A DNA stretch of 47,750 bases from an uncultured Clostridia bacterium (GTDB lineage Bacteria; Bacillota; Clostridia; Christensenellales; UBA1750): the NCBI GenBank assembly GCA_944383925.1, contig CALWRM010000010.1:1-47750 (forward strand), given 5' to 3'. This document shows positions 7,990 through 15,526 of the stretch, one piece after another (position 1 is the stretch's first letter; the number at the start of each line of letters is the position of its first letter). Both the position numbers and the translations under genes were made by a program. The notes beneath the pieces are model-generated. The model was not told the origin of the DNA. It worked only from the letters and a program-made list of their open reading frames with translations, and did not search any database.

Positions 7990-8882
7990 TCCTGGAACGC
8001 GCCCGCGAGCTGATGCAAAGCGGTCAAATCCAGCGCGTGCTCGGCTGGGAAAAGGGCGAGTTCGAGCACGACCCCACCCCCGCTTTCTTCGAAAGCGAGG
8101 AGGAGCTTCAAAACTTCTGCTACAACGACTATTGCGGCGCAAACCTGAGCAAGTACCTGATCGCCGCCTCCAAGCTGGAGGGCAAGACGCTGGTCTGCAT
8201 CAAGCCCTGCGACAGCTACAGCCTCAACCAGCTGATCACCGAGCACCGCGTCAACCGCGAAAAGGTCTTCGTGCTGGCCGTGCCCTGTCCCGGCATGCTG
8301 GACCCGGTCAAGACCGAGGGAAAGGACCTAAGCCAGGGGGAGCGCAAGGACTACCTGCTGGATAAGTGCCTTTGCTGCAAGGGAGCGGAGCATAAGATCG
8401 CCGACGAGACCATTGAGGGGCCCAGCCTGGACCTGGCGCCGGAGGACCGCTTCGCCCAGGTGCGCGAGCTGGAGGCCCTCAGCCCCCAGGAGCGCTTCGA
8501 CTTCTGGCGCGGCGAGCTGTCCCGCTGCATCCGCTGCAACGCCTGCCGCAACGTTTGCCCGGCCTGCTCCTGCGTCAAGTGCGTGTTCGATAACCCCAAC
8601 TCGGGCGTCTCCTCCAAGGCCAGCGCGGACGACTTTGAGGAAAACATGTTCCACATCATCCGCGCCTTCCACGTGGCCGGCCGCTGCACCGATTGCGGCG
8701 AGTGCAGCCGCGTCTGCCCCCAGAGGATTCCCCTGCACCTGCTCAACCGCAAGTTCATCGCCGACATCGACGAGCTGTACGGCGAGTACCAGGCCGGCGA
8801 GGAGGCCGAACAGCGCTCCCCGTTGGTCAACTACCAAACCACGGACAAAGAGCCCAGCGACGCGCTGAAGGGGAGGGGATAG
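7968..8882 (+). CDS. flxC: FlxC-like iron-sulfur subunit with two [4Fe-4S] motifs
   Basis: A 304-aa protein with an N-terminal domain containing CIKPCDSYSLNQLITEHRV and DKCLCCKGAEH. A dicluster ferredoxin region follows (CIRCNACRNVCP with a further CSCVKC, then CTDCGECSRVCP). Such proteins accompany NADH-oxidising FlxA in Flx-Hdr complexes. I chose ATG at 7968, which overlaps the flxD end by 22 bases and has GGAGG 7 bases upstream; an upstream in-frame start would extend far into flxD. The C versus B label is by gene order only, since both are ferredoxin-like and the order here is D-C-B-A. Confidence 0.8.
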   Translation: MQGTAQLILERARELMQSGQIQRVLGWEKGEFEHDPTPAFFESEEELQNFCYNDYCGANLSKYLIAASKLEGKTLVCIKPCDSYSLNQLITEHRVNREKVFVLAVPCPGMLDPVKTEGKDLSQGERKDYLLDKCLCCKGAEHKIADETIEGPSLDLAPEDRFAQVRELEALSPQERFDFWRGELSRCIRCNACRNVCPACSCVKCVFDNPNSGVSSKASADDFEENMFHIIRAFHVAGRCTDCGECSRVCPQRIPLHLLNRKFIADIDELYGEYQAGEEAEQRSPLVNYQTTDKEPSDALKGRG

Positions 8883-8884
8883 GC

Positions 8885-9922
8885 TTGAAAAAGATCGCTG
8901 AAAACAGGCTGCCGGAGCTGTACCAGGCCCTGAGCGCGGAGCGCAAGCTCTACCTGCCCCTGGAGGAAGGCGGCGTGGTGGGCTATGGGCTGTATTCGCC
9001 GGAAAAGAAGACGGCCCTCACCGCCCCCTCCACCGTCAAGAGCCCCAAGGAGCTGTTCTTTCCCCAGGTGGAGGGCGTGGTCAACTTCCAGATGCAGGGC
9101 AAGAACATCGACATCCTGCCCATCGAAATGCCCAAGGAGGACTTCGTGGTCATGGGCGTGCGCGCCTGCGACGTGCGCAGCTTTGACGTGCTGGACCGCG
9201 TCTTCCTCTCCGACCCGGTGGACGGCTACTACGCCGCCCGGCGCGAGCATGGCACCATCGTTTCCCTGGCCTGCGACCAGCCGCAAAACAGCTGCTTCTG
9301 CGAGGCCTTCGGCATCGACGCCGCCGCGCCTGCGGGCGACGTGCGCTGTTTTATTCGGGAGGGCGTGCTGTATTGGCAAGCCCTGACCGATAAGGGCCAG
9401 GCGCTGACCGACTCCCTGTTCGGCCTGCTGGAGGAGGCCGGCCCTGCGGGCCAGGAGCAGCAGGAAGCCTTCACGGCGGAAACCAAGGAAAAACTGCAAG
9501 CCCTGCCCTACCATGGGCTGGACCTGTCCGCCTTTACCCCCGACCGGCTGGGCGAGCTGTTCCACGATCCCAAGTGGAAAAAGCTGTCCCAGGCCTGCTT
9601 GGGCTGCGGAAGCTGCACCTTCGTTTGCCCCACCTGCCAGTGCTACGACGTGCGCGACTTCGACACCGGCCACGGCATCCAGCGCTATCGCTGCTGGGAC
9701 TCCTGCATGTATTCCGACTTTACCATGATGGCCCACGGAACCCCCCGCCCCACGCAGCTGGAAAAGTTCCGCCAGAGGTTCATGCACAAGCTGGTCTACT
9801 TCCCCTCCAACAACGAGGGCATGTATTCCTGCGTGGGCTGCGGCCGCTGCGTGCGCAAATGCCCCATCCATATGCACATCGTCAAGGTCATCAAGGCGCT
9901 AGGAGGGAAGAAAGATGAGTGA
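8885..9922 (+). CDS. flxB: FlxB-like 4Fe-4S dicluster protein (AsrA/sulfhydrogenase-beta family)
   Basis: The product is about 345 aa. It has the family segment MGVRACDVRSFDVLDRVF in the N-terminal half and two C-terminal [4Fe-4S] motifs (CLGCGSCTFVCP and CVGCGRCVRKCP) separated by a cysteine-bearing region CQCYDVRD...RCWDSCMYSDF. This matches AsrA/HyhB-type electron-transfer subunits. I chose TTG at 8885, two bases after the flxC stop, because GGGAGGGG lies 6-10 bases upstream. Its end overlaps flxA by 8 bases. It likely relays electrons between FlxA flavin and FlxC/FlxD. Confidence 0.8.
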   Translation: MKKIAENRLPELYQALSAERKLYLPLEEGGVVGYGLYSPEKKTALTAPSTVKSPKELFFPQVEGVVNFQMQGKNIDILPIEMPKEDFVVMGVRACDVRSFDVLDRVFLSDPVDGYYAARREHGTIVSLACDQPQNSCFCEAFGIDAAAPAGDVRCFIREGVLYWQALTDKGQALTDSLFGLLEEAGPAGQEQQEAFTAETKEKLQALPYHGLDLSAFTPDRLGELFHDPKWKKLSQACLGCGSCTFVCPTCQCYDVRDFDTGHGIQRYRCWDSCMYSDFTMMAHGTPRPTQLEKFRQRFMHKLVYFPSNNEGMYSCVGCGRCVRKCPIHMHIVKVIKALGGKKDE

Positions 9923-10739
9923 GGCCCTAATCCCGATGCTCGGCGTCGTCACGGCCATCCGCCAGGATACGCCGGATGTGAAAACCTTCCGCGTGGAGGC
10001 CTTGGGCGGCGGCAAGTGCTTCGAGCACATGCCCGGCCAGTGCGCCATGCTGTCCATCCCCGGCGTGGGCGAGGCCATGTTCTCCATCACCTCCTCGCCC
10101 ACCGTGAAGGAATATATGGAGTTTTCCATCAAGAAGTGCGGCTGCCTGACCGACTGGCTGCACCGCATGGACGTGGGCCAGCAGATCCTCATCCGCGGCC
10201 CCTACGGCAACGGCTTCCCCGTGGAGGGAGAGCTCAAGGGCCAGAACCTGCTCTTCATCGCCGGCGGCATCGGCCTGGCGCCCCTGCGCTCGGTGATCAA
10301 CTATTGCAGGCATTACCGCCAGAACTATGGCAACATCCAGATCCTCTACGGCTCCAGATCCAAGGACGACCTGGTGGATTACCAGGAGATCCTGGACGAG
10401 TGGATGCAGGACGAGGGCATCAAGGTGTATCTGACCATAGACCGCGCCCAGGAGGGCTGGGACGGCCACGTGGGCTTCGTGCCCTCCTATGTGGAGGAGC
10501 TGGGCTTCGATCCCCAGGGCAAGGTGCTGGTCTGCGGCCCGCCCATCATGATCAAGTTCACGCTCCAGTCGCTGGAGAAGCTGGGCTTCACCAAGCAGCA
10601 GGTCTTCACCACCATGGAGCTTAGGATGAAGTGCGGCGTGGGCAAGTGCGGCAGGTGCAACATCGGCGACAAATACGTTTGCAAGGACGGCCCCGTGTTC
10701 CGCTTTGACGAGCTGAGCGAGCTGCCGGACGAGTATTGA
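9915..10739 (+). CDS. flxA: FlxA-like NAD(P)H:FAD/[2Fe-2S] oxidoreductase
   Basis: A 274-aa ferredoxin-reductase-family protein, related to AsrB and PyrK-type subunits. The FAD domain contains FSITSSP (about 56-62). The NAD-binding half starts with IAGGIGLAPLRS (115-126) and includes VCGPPIMIK. The C-terminal [2Fe-2S] ligands are C240, C245, C248 and C256. It would oxidise NADH and feed the Hdr module; NADH over NADPH is a family-based guess. The ATG has AGGAGGGAAGAAAG upstream within the end of flxB. It is the last of the Flx genes, 16 bases before frdB. Confidence 0.88.
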   Translation: MSEALIPMLGVVTAIRQDTPDVKTFRVEALGGGKCFEHMPGQCAMLSIPGVGEAMFSITSSPTVKEYMEFSIKKCGCLTDWLHRMDVGQQILIRGPYGNGFPVEGELKGQNLLFIAGGIGLAPLRSVINYCRHYRQNYGNIQILYGSRSKDDLVDYQEILDEWMQDEGIKVYLTIDRAQEGWDGHVGFVPSYVEELGFDPQGKVLVCGPPIMIKFTLQSLEKLGFTKQQVFTTMELRMKCGVGKCGRCNIGDKYVCKDGPVFRFDELSELPDEY

Positions 10740-10755
10740 TCGGAGGATAGAGACT

Positions 10756-11430
10756 ATGGCAGAAATGGTAAACGTGTTTTTGATGGGCAAGCGTTACGAG
10801 GTTCCCTCTGGTCTTACCATCATGGGCGCGATGGAATACGCGGGCTATAAGCTGGTGCGCGGCTGCGGCTGCCGCAACGGCTTTTGCGGGGCCTGCGCCA
10901 CGGTGTACCGCATCAAGGGCGACCGGGAGCTGAAAACCGCCCTGGCCTGCCAAACCACCGTGCAGGACAACATGTATGTGGCCACGCTCCCCTTCTTCCC
11001 CCTGAACAAGGAGCTGTACGACATCGGCAAGCTCCGCCCGGACGAGCAGGTGATGATGCAGCTCTATCCGGAGATCTACGCCTGCATCGGCTGCAACGCC
11101 TGCACCAAGGCCTGCCCCCAGGAGCTGAACGTGATGCAGTACATCGCCTATGCCCAGCGCGGCGACTTCAAGAAGTGCGCCGAGCTGTCCTTCGATTGCG
11201 TGATGTGCGGCATCTGCTCTTCCCGCTGCCCGGCGGGTATCTCCCATCCCCAGGTAGCCATGCTGGCCAGGCGCCTGAACGGCAAGTACATCGCGCCCGA
11301 GGCCCAGCACCTGACCAAGCGCGTGAAGGAAATCGAGGACGGCGAGTGCGCCAAGGCCCTGGAGGCCATCATGAACAAGCCCGTGGAGGAGCTCAAGGAG
11401 CTCTATAACCACCGCGAAATCGAAGAATAA
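10756..11430 (+). CDS. frdB: FrdB-like iron-sulfur subunit of a soluble fumarate reductase
   Basis: A 224-aa SdhB/FrdB-family protein. The N-terminal [2Fe-2S] domain has C39, C44, C47 and C65 (GCRNGFCGAC). The C-terminal part has two complete [4Fe-4S] motifs, C110-C113-C116-C120 and C148-C151-C154-C158. Quinone-linked SdhB/FrdB proteins have a [3Fe-4S] site with one missing ligand in the last motif; here all four cysteines are present. No membrane anchor genes follow. There is no fused CCG domain, unlike methanogen TfrB, but HdrB is encoded separately in the same operon. It probably passes electrons from the Hdr module to FrdA. Confidence 0.85.
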   Translation: MAEMVNVFLMGKRYEVPSGLTIMGAMEYAGYKLVRGCGCRNGFCGACATVYRIKGDRELKTALACQTTVQDNMYVATLPFFPLNKELYDIGKLRPDEQVMMQLYPEIYACIGCNACTKACPQELNVMQYIAYAQRGDFKKCAELSFDCVMCGICSSRCPAGISHPQVAMLARRLNGKYIAPEAQHLTKRVKEIEDGECAKALEAIMNKPVEELKELYNHREIEE

Positions 11431-11446
11431 GGGGGGAGCCGTTGAA

Positions 11447-13042
11447 ATGTTCACACAGGAAATGCTCGATTCCATGAAAAAGGTGGAGGCGGCTCGCGCG
11501 CATAACATTGCCACCGAACCCAGGCGCATGACCGCCGAGGAAAAGGAAGAACTGCTCAAGCACTACCACCCCGACTATAAGGAAGAAGGCTTTACCCACC
11601 TGAGCATGGGCCCCAACGCCGGCGACAAGGTGCCCGAGGAGCTCTGCGAGCTGTTGCAGGGCAAGAGCCGCGTGGAGGACCTGGAACTGGATCTGACCAA
11701 GGCCGACTATGAGGCCGACGTGCTGATCATCGGCGGCGGCGGAGCCGGTTCTTCCGCGGCCATCGAGGCGGACGAGGCCGGCTGCAAGGCCATGATCGTC
11801 ACCAAGCTGCGCATCGGCGACGCCAACACCATGATGGCCGAGGGCGGCATCCAGGCCGCCGACAAGGAGAACGACTCCCCGGCCCAGCATTACCTGGACG
11901 CCATGGGCGGCGGCCACTATGCCAACGTGCCCGAGCTGCTCAAGAAGCTGGTCACCGAGGGCCCCGGCGCCGTGCAATGGCTCAACCGCCTGGGCGTGGA
12001 GTTCGATAAGGCCGAGGACGGCACCATGATCACCACCCATGGCGGCGGAACCTCCCGCAAGCGCATGCATGCCGCCGCGGACTACTCCGGCGCCGAGATC
12101 ATGCGCACCCTGCGCGACGAGGTGCTCAACCGCCGCATCGGCGGGGGGGACTTCACCTCCGCCATCGAGCTGCTGCTGGACGAGCAGGGCAGGGCCACCG
12201 GCGCCGTGCTGCAAAACATGGAGACCGGCGAGATCCTCATCGCCAGGGCCAAGACCGTCATCATCGCCACCGGCGGCGCGGGCAGGCTCCATTACCAGGG
12301 CTTCCCCACCTCCAACCATTATGGCGCCACCGCCGACGGCCTGGTGCTGGGCTACCGCGCGGGCGCGAAGCTGCTCTACGCCGATACCCTGCAATACCAC
12401 CCCACCGGCGTGGCCTATCCCCAGCAGATCTTCGGCGCGCTGGTGACCGAAAAGGTGCGCTCCATGGGCGCTAAGCTCATCAACGCCAACGGCGAGGCCT
12501 TCATGCATCCCCTGGAGACCAGGGACGTGTCCGCCGCCTCCATCATCCGCGAGTGCTCCGACCGGGGCAACGGCGTGGACACCGGCGCCGGCAAGGCCGT
12601 TTGGCTGGATACCCCCATGATCGACCAGATCCATGGCGAGGGCACGCTGGAAAAGCGCCTGCCCGGCATGCTGCGCATGTACTCCAAGTACGGCATCGAC
12701 ATCCGCAAGACCCCCATCCTGGTCTATCCCACCCTGCACTACCAGAACGGCGGCCTGCAGATCACCCCGGACGGACAGACCTGCGTGGAGAACCTCTTTG
12801 TGGCCGGCGAGGCCGTCGGCGGCATCCATGGCCGCAACCGCCTCATGGGCAACTCCCTGCTGGATGTGATCGTGTTCGGCCGCAACGCCGGCCAGCACGC
12901 CTCCGCCAAGGCCAAGGAGGTTACCCTGGGCAAGGCCACGCTGGACCATGTGCAGCGCTTCGCCAAGGAGCGCGAGGAGAAGGGCATCCACACCCAGACC
13001 CTTTCGCCCAAGCTGCTGCCCGACTACACCCGCAAGGTGTAA
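11447..13042 (+). CDS. frdA: FrdA-like fumarate reductase flavoprotein, non-covalent FAD type
   Basis: A 531-aa SdhA/FrdA/NadB-family flavoprotein that should reduce fumarate to succinate in the cytoplasm. The FAD motif is IIGGGGAGSSAA (94-105). Active-site residues equivalent to E. coli FrdA are conserved: H318 in QYHPTG, R359 in TRDV, H431 in LHYQNGG and R465 in RNRLMGNS. The site of the covalent FAD histidine reads ANTMMAEGGI, with N127 in place of His, so FAD should be non-covalent. About 90 residues precede the FAD domain, and the usual long C-terminal helical domain is almost absent. GGGGGGAG precedes the ATG. L-aspartate oxidase is an alternative, but the adjacent FrdB-like gene argues against it. 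Confidence 0.85.
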   Translation: MFTQEMLDSMKKVEAARAHNIATEPRRMTAEEKEELLKHYHPDYKEEGFTHLSMGPNAGDKVPEELCELLQGKSRVEDLELDLTKADYEADVLIIGGGGAGSSAAIEADEAGCKAMIVTKLRIGDANTMMAEGGIQAADKENDSPAQHYLDAMGGGHYANVPELLKKLVTEGPGAVQWLNRLGVEFDKAEDGTMITTHGGGTSRKRMHAAADYSGAEIMRTLRDEVLNRRIGGGDFTSAIELLLDEQGRATGAVLQNMETGEILIARAKTVIIATGGAGRLHYQGFPTSNHYGATADGLVLGYRAGAKLLYADTLQYHPTGVAYPQQIFGALVTEKVRSMGAKLINANGEAFMHPLETRDVSAASIIRECSDRGNGVDTGAGKAVWLDTPMIDQIHGEGTLEKRLPGMLRMYSKYGIDIRKTPILVYPTLHYQNGGLQITPDGQTCVENLFVAGEAVGGIHGRNRLMGNSLLDVIVFGRNAGQHASAKAKEVTLGKATLDHVQRFAKEREEKGIHTQTLSPKLLPDYTRKV

Positions 13043-13068
13043 CGACAGGGGAAGAAAACAAGGCAAAC

Positions 13069-13099
13069 AAGCCCCCGCGCCTATGGCGCGGGGGCTTTG
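13069..13099 (+). terminator. Intrinsic terminator after frdA
   Basis: GCCCCCGCGCC pairs with GGCGCGGGGGC across TAT; the T-run is short (TTT). It closes the long redox operon. Confidence 0.8.
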
Positions 13100-13592
13100 C
13101 CGTGCAGCCTCCGGGCGGATCCCATCGCATGGCTGGAGGGGAAGCGGAGATGGACTCGCCCAAGCCGAACCAGGCGATCCCCGCACGGCGCAATGGTGAA
13201 TCACGAGGGGCTTGCGCCCCTAAAGCCAAATTCCATCAAAAAAGCCTTAGGCTGACCGCTTGTAGGAAATCGTGGGGAATTGCACGGGAAAGGCGGACGT
13301 GAAGCAGGGGGTGGCAGGGGACCGTTTCCGGCGGTTGTGCAGGCAAAAGCCGGCCTCGTCGCCGTGGGTGCTCCCGGTATCGCGCCTCCATCGGATCCCC
13401 ATGAGCCCGCAGGGAGGGGACCCGGGCAAAAGCCGCCGCTTCTTGGCGAAGAGGGACGGCATGTACCTAACCGGCTGGGCGCGAGGCTGGCTAGAGCGCA
13501 AACCCGTGCCTTGGGAAACCCAAGCGCACCCAGGGCAAAGATGCTTCCCTTCATATCTGCGCCAGATCTGTAGAAGGCATGGGAAAATCGAC
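13100..13592. other. About 490-bp region without a recognisable gene
   Basis: Short ORFs here have low-complexity, Pro/Ser/Arg-rich translations and no plausible starts. Small hairpins are present (GGGGC-TTGC-GCCCC near 13205-13220 and CTTGGG-AAA-CCCAAG near 13510). No known element was recognised. It lies between the convergent 3' ends of frdA and the aldo/keto reductase. Confidence 0.5.
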
Positions 13593-14720
13593 TCAAAGCA
13601 GGGCGCTAAAATCAGCCATGGCTTCCGAAATCCTCAGCTGCTGGGGACAAACCGCCTCGCAGCTGCGGCAGCCGAGGCACGCGCTGGGTCGCTTTTCCGC
13701 AGGAATGGCGGAAAGCGCCATCGGGGCGATAAAGCCGCCGCCGGAGAAACGATGCTCATTGTAAAGGGCGAGCAGATGGGGAATGTCCAACCCCTGGGGA
13801 CAGTGGCTGGCGCAGTACCGGCAGGCAGTGCAAGCGAGCGCCTTGGAGTCGGTCATCTTTCGGCCCAGCGACACAAGGCCGTCCCACTCTTGCTCTGTCA
13901 GGGAGTCGCTTGATGCAAAGGTGGCCAGATTGTCCTCCAATTGCTCCAGGTTGGACATGCCGGATAGAATAACCACCACATTGGGAATGCGCTGAAGAAA
14001 GCGGAAGGCCCAGGCGGGGAGGGAACGCTGTGGAGCCAGGGCGTGGAGCCTTGCAGCCTCCTCTTCATGCAGGCGGACCAGCCGTCCGCCGCGAAGAGGT
14101 TCCATCACCCAGACGGGGATGTTGTATTGGGCCAAGAGCCCGGCCTTCTCCTTTCCGCCCTGAAACGTCCAATCGATGTAGTTTAGCTGGAGCTGGCAAA
14201 ACTCCATGTGCTCTGCGTATGCCTCCAAAAAACGCTTCAGCACCGGCATGGAGCCATGGCAGGAAAAACCGAGGTGGCGAATGCGGCCGTTTCTCTTTTG
14301 CTCCAACAAATAATCCAAAATACCATATTGGGGATCCAAATAGGCGTCGATGTTCAGCTCGCACACGTTGTGGAACAGATAAAAGTCAAAATAATCCACC
14401 CGGCACTTCTTCAGCTGTTCCTCGAAAATTTCTTCCACCTTGCCCATGTTGCGAAGGTCGTATCCGGGGAATTTGTCGGCCAGATAGAACTTTTCGCGGG
14501 GATAAGCGGACAGGGCCTTACCTATGGCCAACTCCGACTGTCCGGCATGATACCCCCAAGCGGTGTCGAAATAGTTAACGCCATGCTTTATGGCGCAGGC
14601 CACCATCTCCTCTACGGCGGGCTGATCCACAGCTCCGTCGTCTTCATTTATCACGGGCAGGCGCATGCAGCCCATGCCCAGGTTGGAAAGTTGCAGGCCT
14701 TGAAAGCTTTTGTAGTTCAT
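13593..14720 (-). CDS. Aldo/keto reductase with C-terminal [4Fe-4S] domain
   Basis: This 375-aa protein has the aldo/keto reductase barrel tetrad: D and Y in YFDTAWGYHAGQSE, K in LADKF, and H in YLFHNV. A C-terminal ferredoxin extension carries two motifs, CTACRYCASHCP and CLGCRSCEAVCP. Such proteins are common in anaerobic Clostridia; the substrate is unknown. AAGGAGCTGC precedes the ATG. It is the last gene of the minus-strand group running from the MerR regulator, 19 bases after the CMD gene. Confidence 0.9.
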   Translation of the reverse strand: MNYKSFQGLQLSNLGMGCMRLPVINEDDGAVDQPAVEEMVACAIKHGVNYFDTAWGYHAGQSELAIGKALSAYPREKFYLADKFPGYDLRNMGKVEEIFEEQLKKCRVDYFDFYLFHNVCELNIDAYLDPQYGILDYLLEQKRNGRIRHLGFSCHGSMPVLKRFLEAYAEHMEFCQLQLNYIDWTFQGGKEKAGLLAQYNIPVWVMEPLRGGRLVRLHEEEAARLHALAPQRSLPAWAFRFLQRIPNVVVILSGMSNLEQLEDNLATFASSDSLTEQEWDGLVSLGRKMTDSKALACTACRYCASHCPQGLDIPHLLALYNEHRFSGGGFIAPMALSAIPAEKRPSACLGCRSCEAVCPQQLRISEAMADFSALL

Positions 14721-14739
14721 AAAAGCAGCTCCTTATTGC

Positions 14740-15489
14740 TTATTTTGAAGCCTCGTTCACACAACGCAGGGCGTTGAGACTCCTGGGATAGCCGATGTAG
14801 GGCAGGCATTGGGAAACCACATCGATGAGGAAGGACCGATCGTTGCCAACATGAAAATTCCCTGCGGCATGGCTCACGAGCTGGGGTTCGCAGCCGCCTT
14901 GGGCCGCGAGAATGCAGAAGGTGATCAGTTCCCGCTGCCTGTAATTCAGCCCGCTTCGGGTATAATAGTCCCCGAAGCAGTTGCCGGATAGCCACCGATG
15001 GATATGCCGCGTTTCCTGTGGGCCGCTGTTCTGATACCCTCGCATCTGCTCGCCGAAGATGTCCACCTGGGCTTGGTTGCCAGCTTCTATGCGAGCGTCC
15101 GGCTCAATGGTTTGTTGAGAGGGCAGCGGCAGGGAAAGACCGCTGTCTGTCAACGCTTCGTTGAGGACCCTCAGAAAGGGCAGTATGCGCCCAAGCCCCA
15201 GATAGGCCGTTCCCTGATAGACCATTTCCTTGAGCATGACAGGCGTTACGCCGCTCTGTAGGGCCATGGGAACCATGGCCCGGAAGACCTCTAGACCTTG
15301 GCAGCCCAAAAGAGCGGATAAAATGGACAGCAGACGGGTCTTTTCGTCCAGCGTGCTTTCCCCAACCACCTCGTCAAATGCGAAGCTGGAAAACAGAGCG
15401 GAAAAGTCCGGGTCGCTCGACTCAAGACCGAAGGAAGGGCCGGCGAACGCTTGCTGGGAAAAGCCGGCCGCGCTTTTTCGAAATTCCAT
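14740..15489 (-). CDS. Carboxymuconolactone decarboxylase-family protein (two CMD repeats)
   Basis: The 249-aa product has two CMD-like helical repeats, one in the first half (LLSILSALLGCQGLEVFR region) and one in the second (RELITFCILAAQGGCEPQL region). The AhpD CXXC peroxidase pair is not visible, so classical alkylhydroperoxidase activity is doubtful. I chose the ATG at 15489, preceded by AGGAGG; a much longer upstream extension overlaps the preceding gene and is not credible. Its neighbours, a flavodoxin lipoprotein and an aldo/keto reductase, suggest a redox or detoxification role, but the substrate is unknown. Confidence 0.82.
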   Translation of the reverse strand: MEFRKSAAGFSQQAFAGPSFGLESSDPDFSALFSSFAFDEVVGESTLDEKTRLLSILSALLGCQGLEVFRAMVPMALQSGVTPVMLKEMVYQGTAYLGLGRILPFLRVLNEALTDSGLSLPLPSQQTIEPDARIEAGNQAQVDIFGEQMRGYQNSGPQETRHIHRWLSGNCFGDYYTRSGLNYRQRELITFCILAAQGGCEPQLVSHAAGNFHVGNDRSFLIDVVSQCLPYIGYPRSLNALRCVNEASK

Positions 15490-15526
15490 GTTTTTGCCTC
15501 CTATTGCGCAATGCGCGTTGTGCCGT

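Noticed and set aside
7543-10739. Hydrogenase or sulfite reductase (Mvh or Asr) operon
   Set aside because: No NiFe large or small hydrogenase subunit and no siroheme (AsrC) subunit is present; the set matches FlxABCD next to HdrABC.
11447-13042. L-aspartate oxidase (NadB)
   Set aside because: Non-covalent FAD is shared, but an adjacent FrdB-like three-cluster subunit and no nadA/nadC genes favour fumarate reductase.
13201-13596. Minus-strand 131-residue open frame in the 13.1-13.6 kb gap
   Set aside because: Low-complexity Pro/Ser/Arg-rich translation, no ribosome binding site and no recognisable domain.
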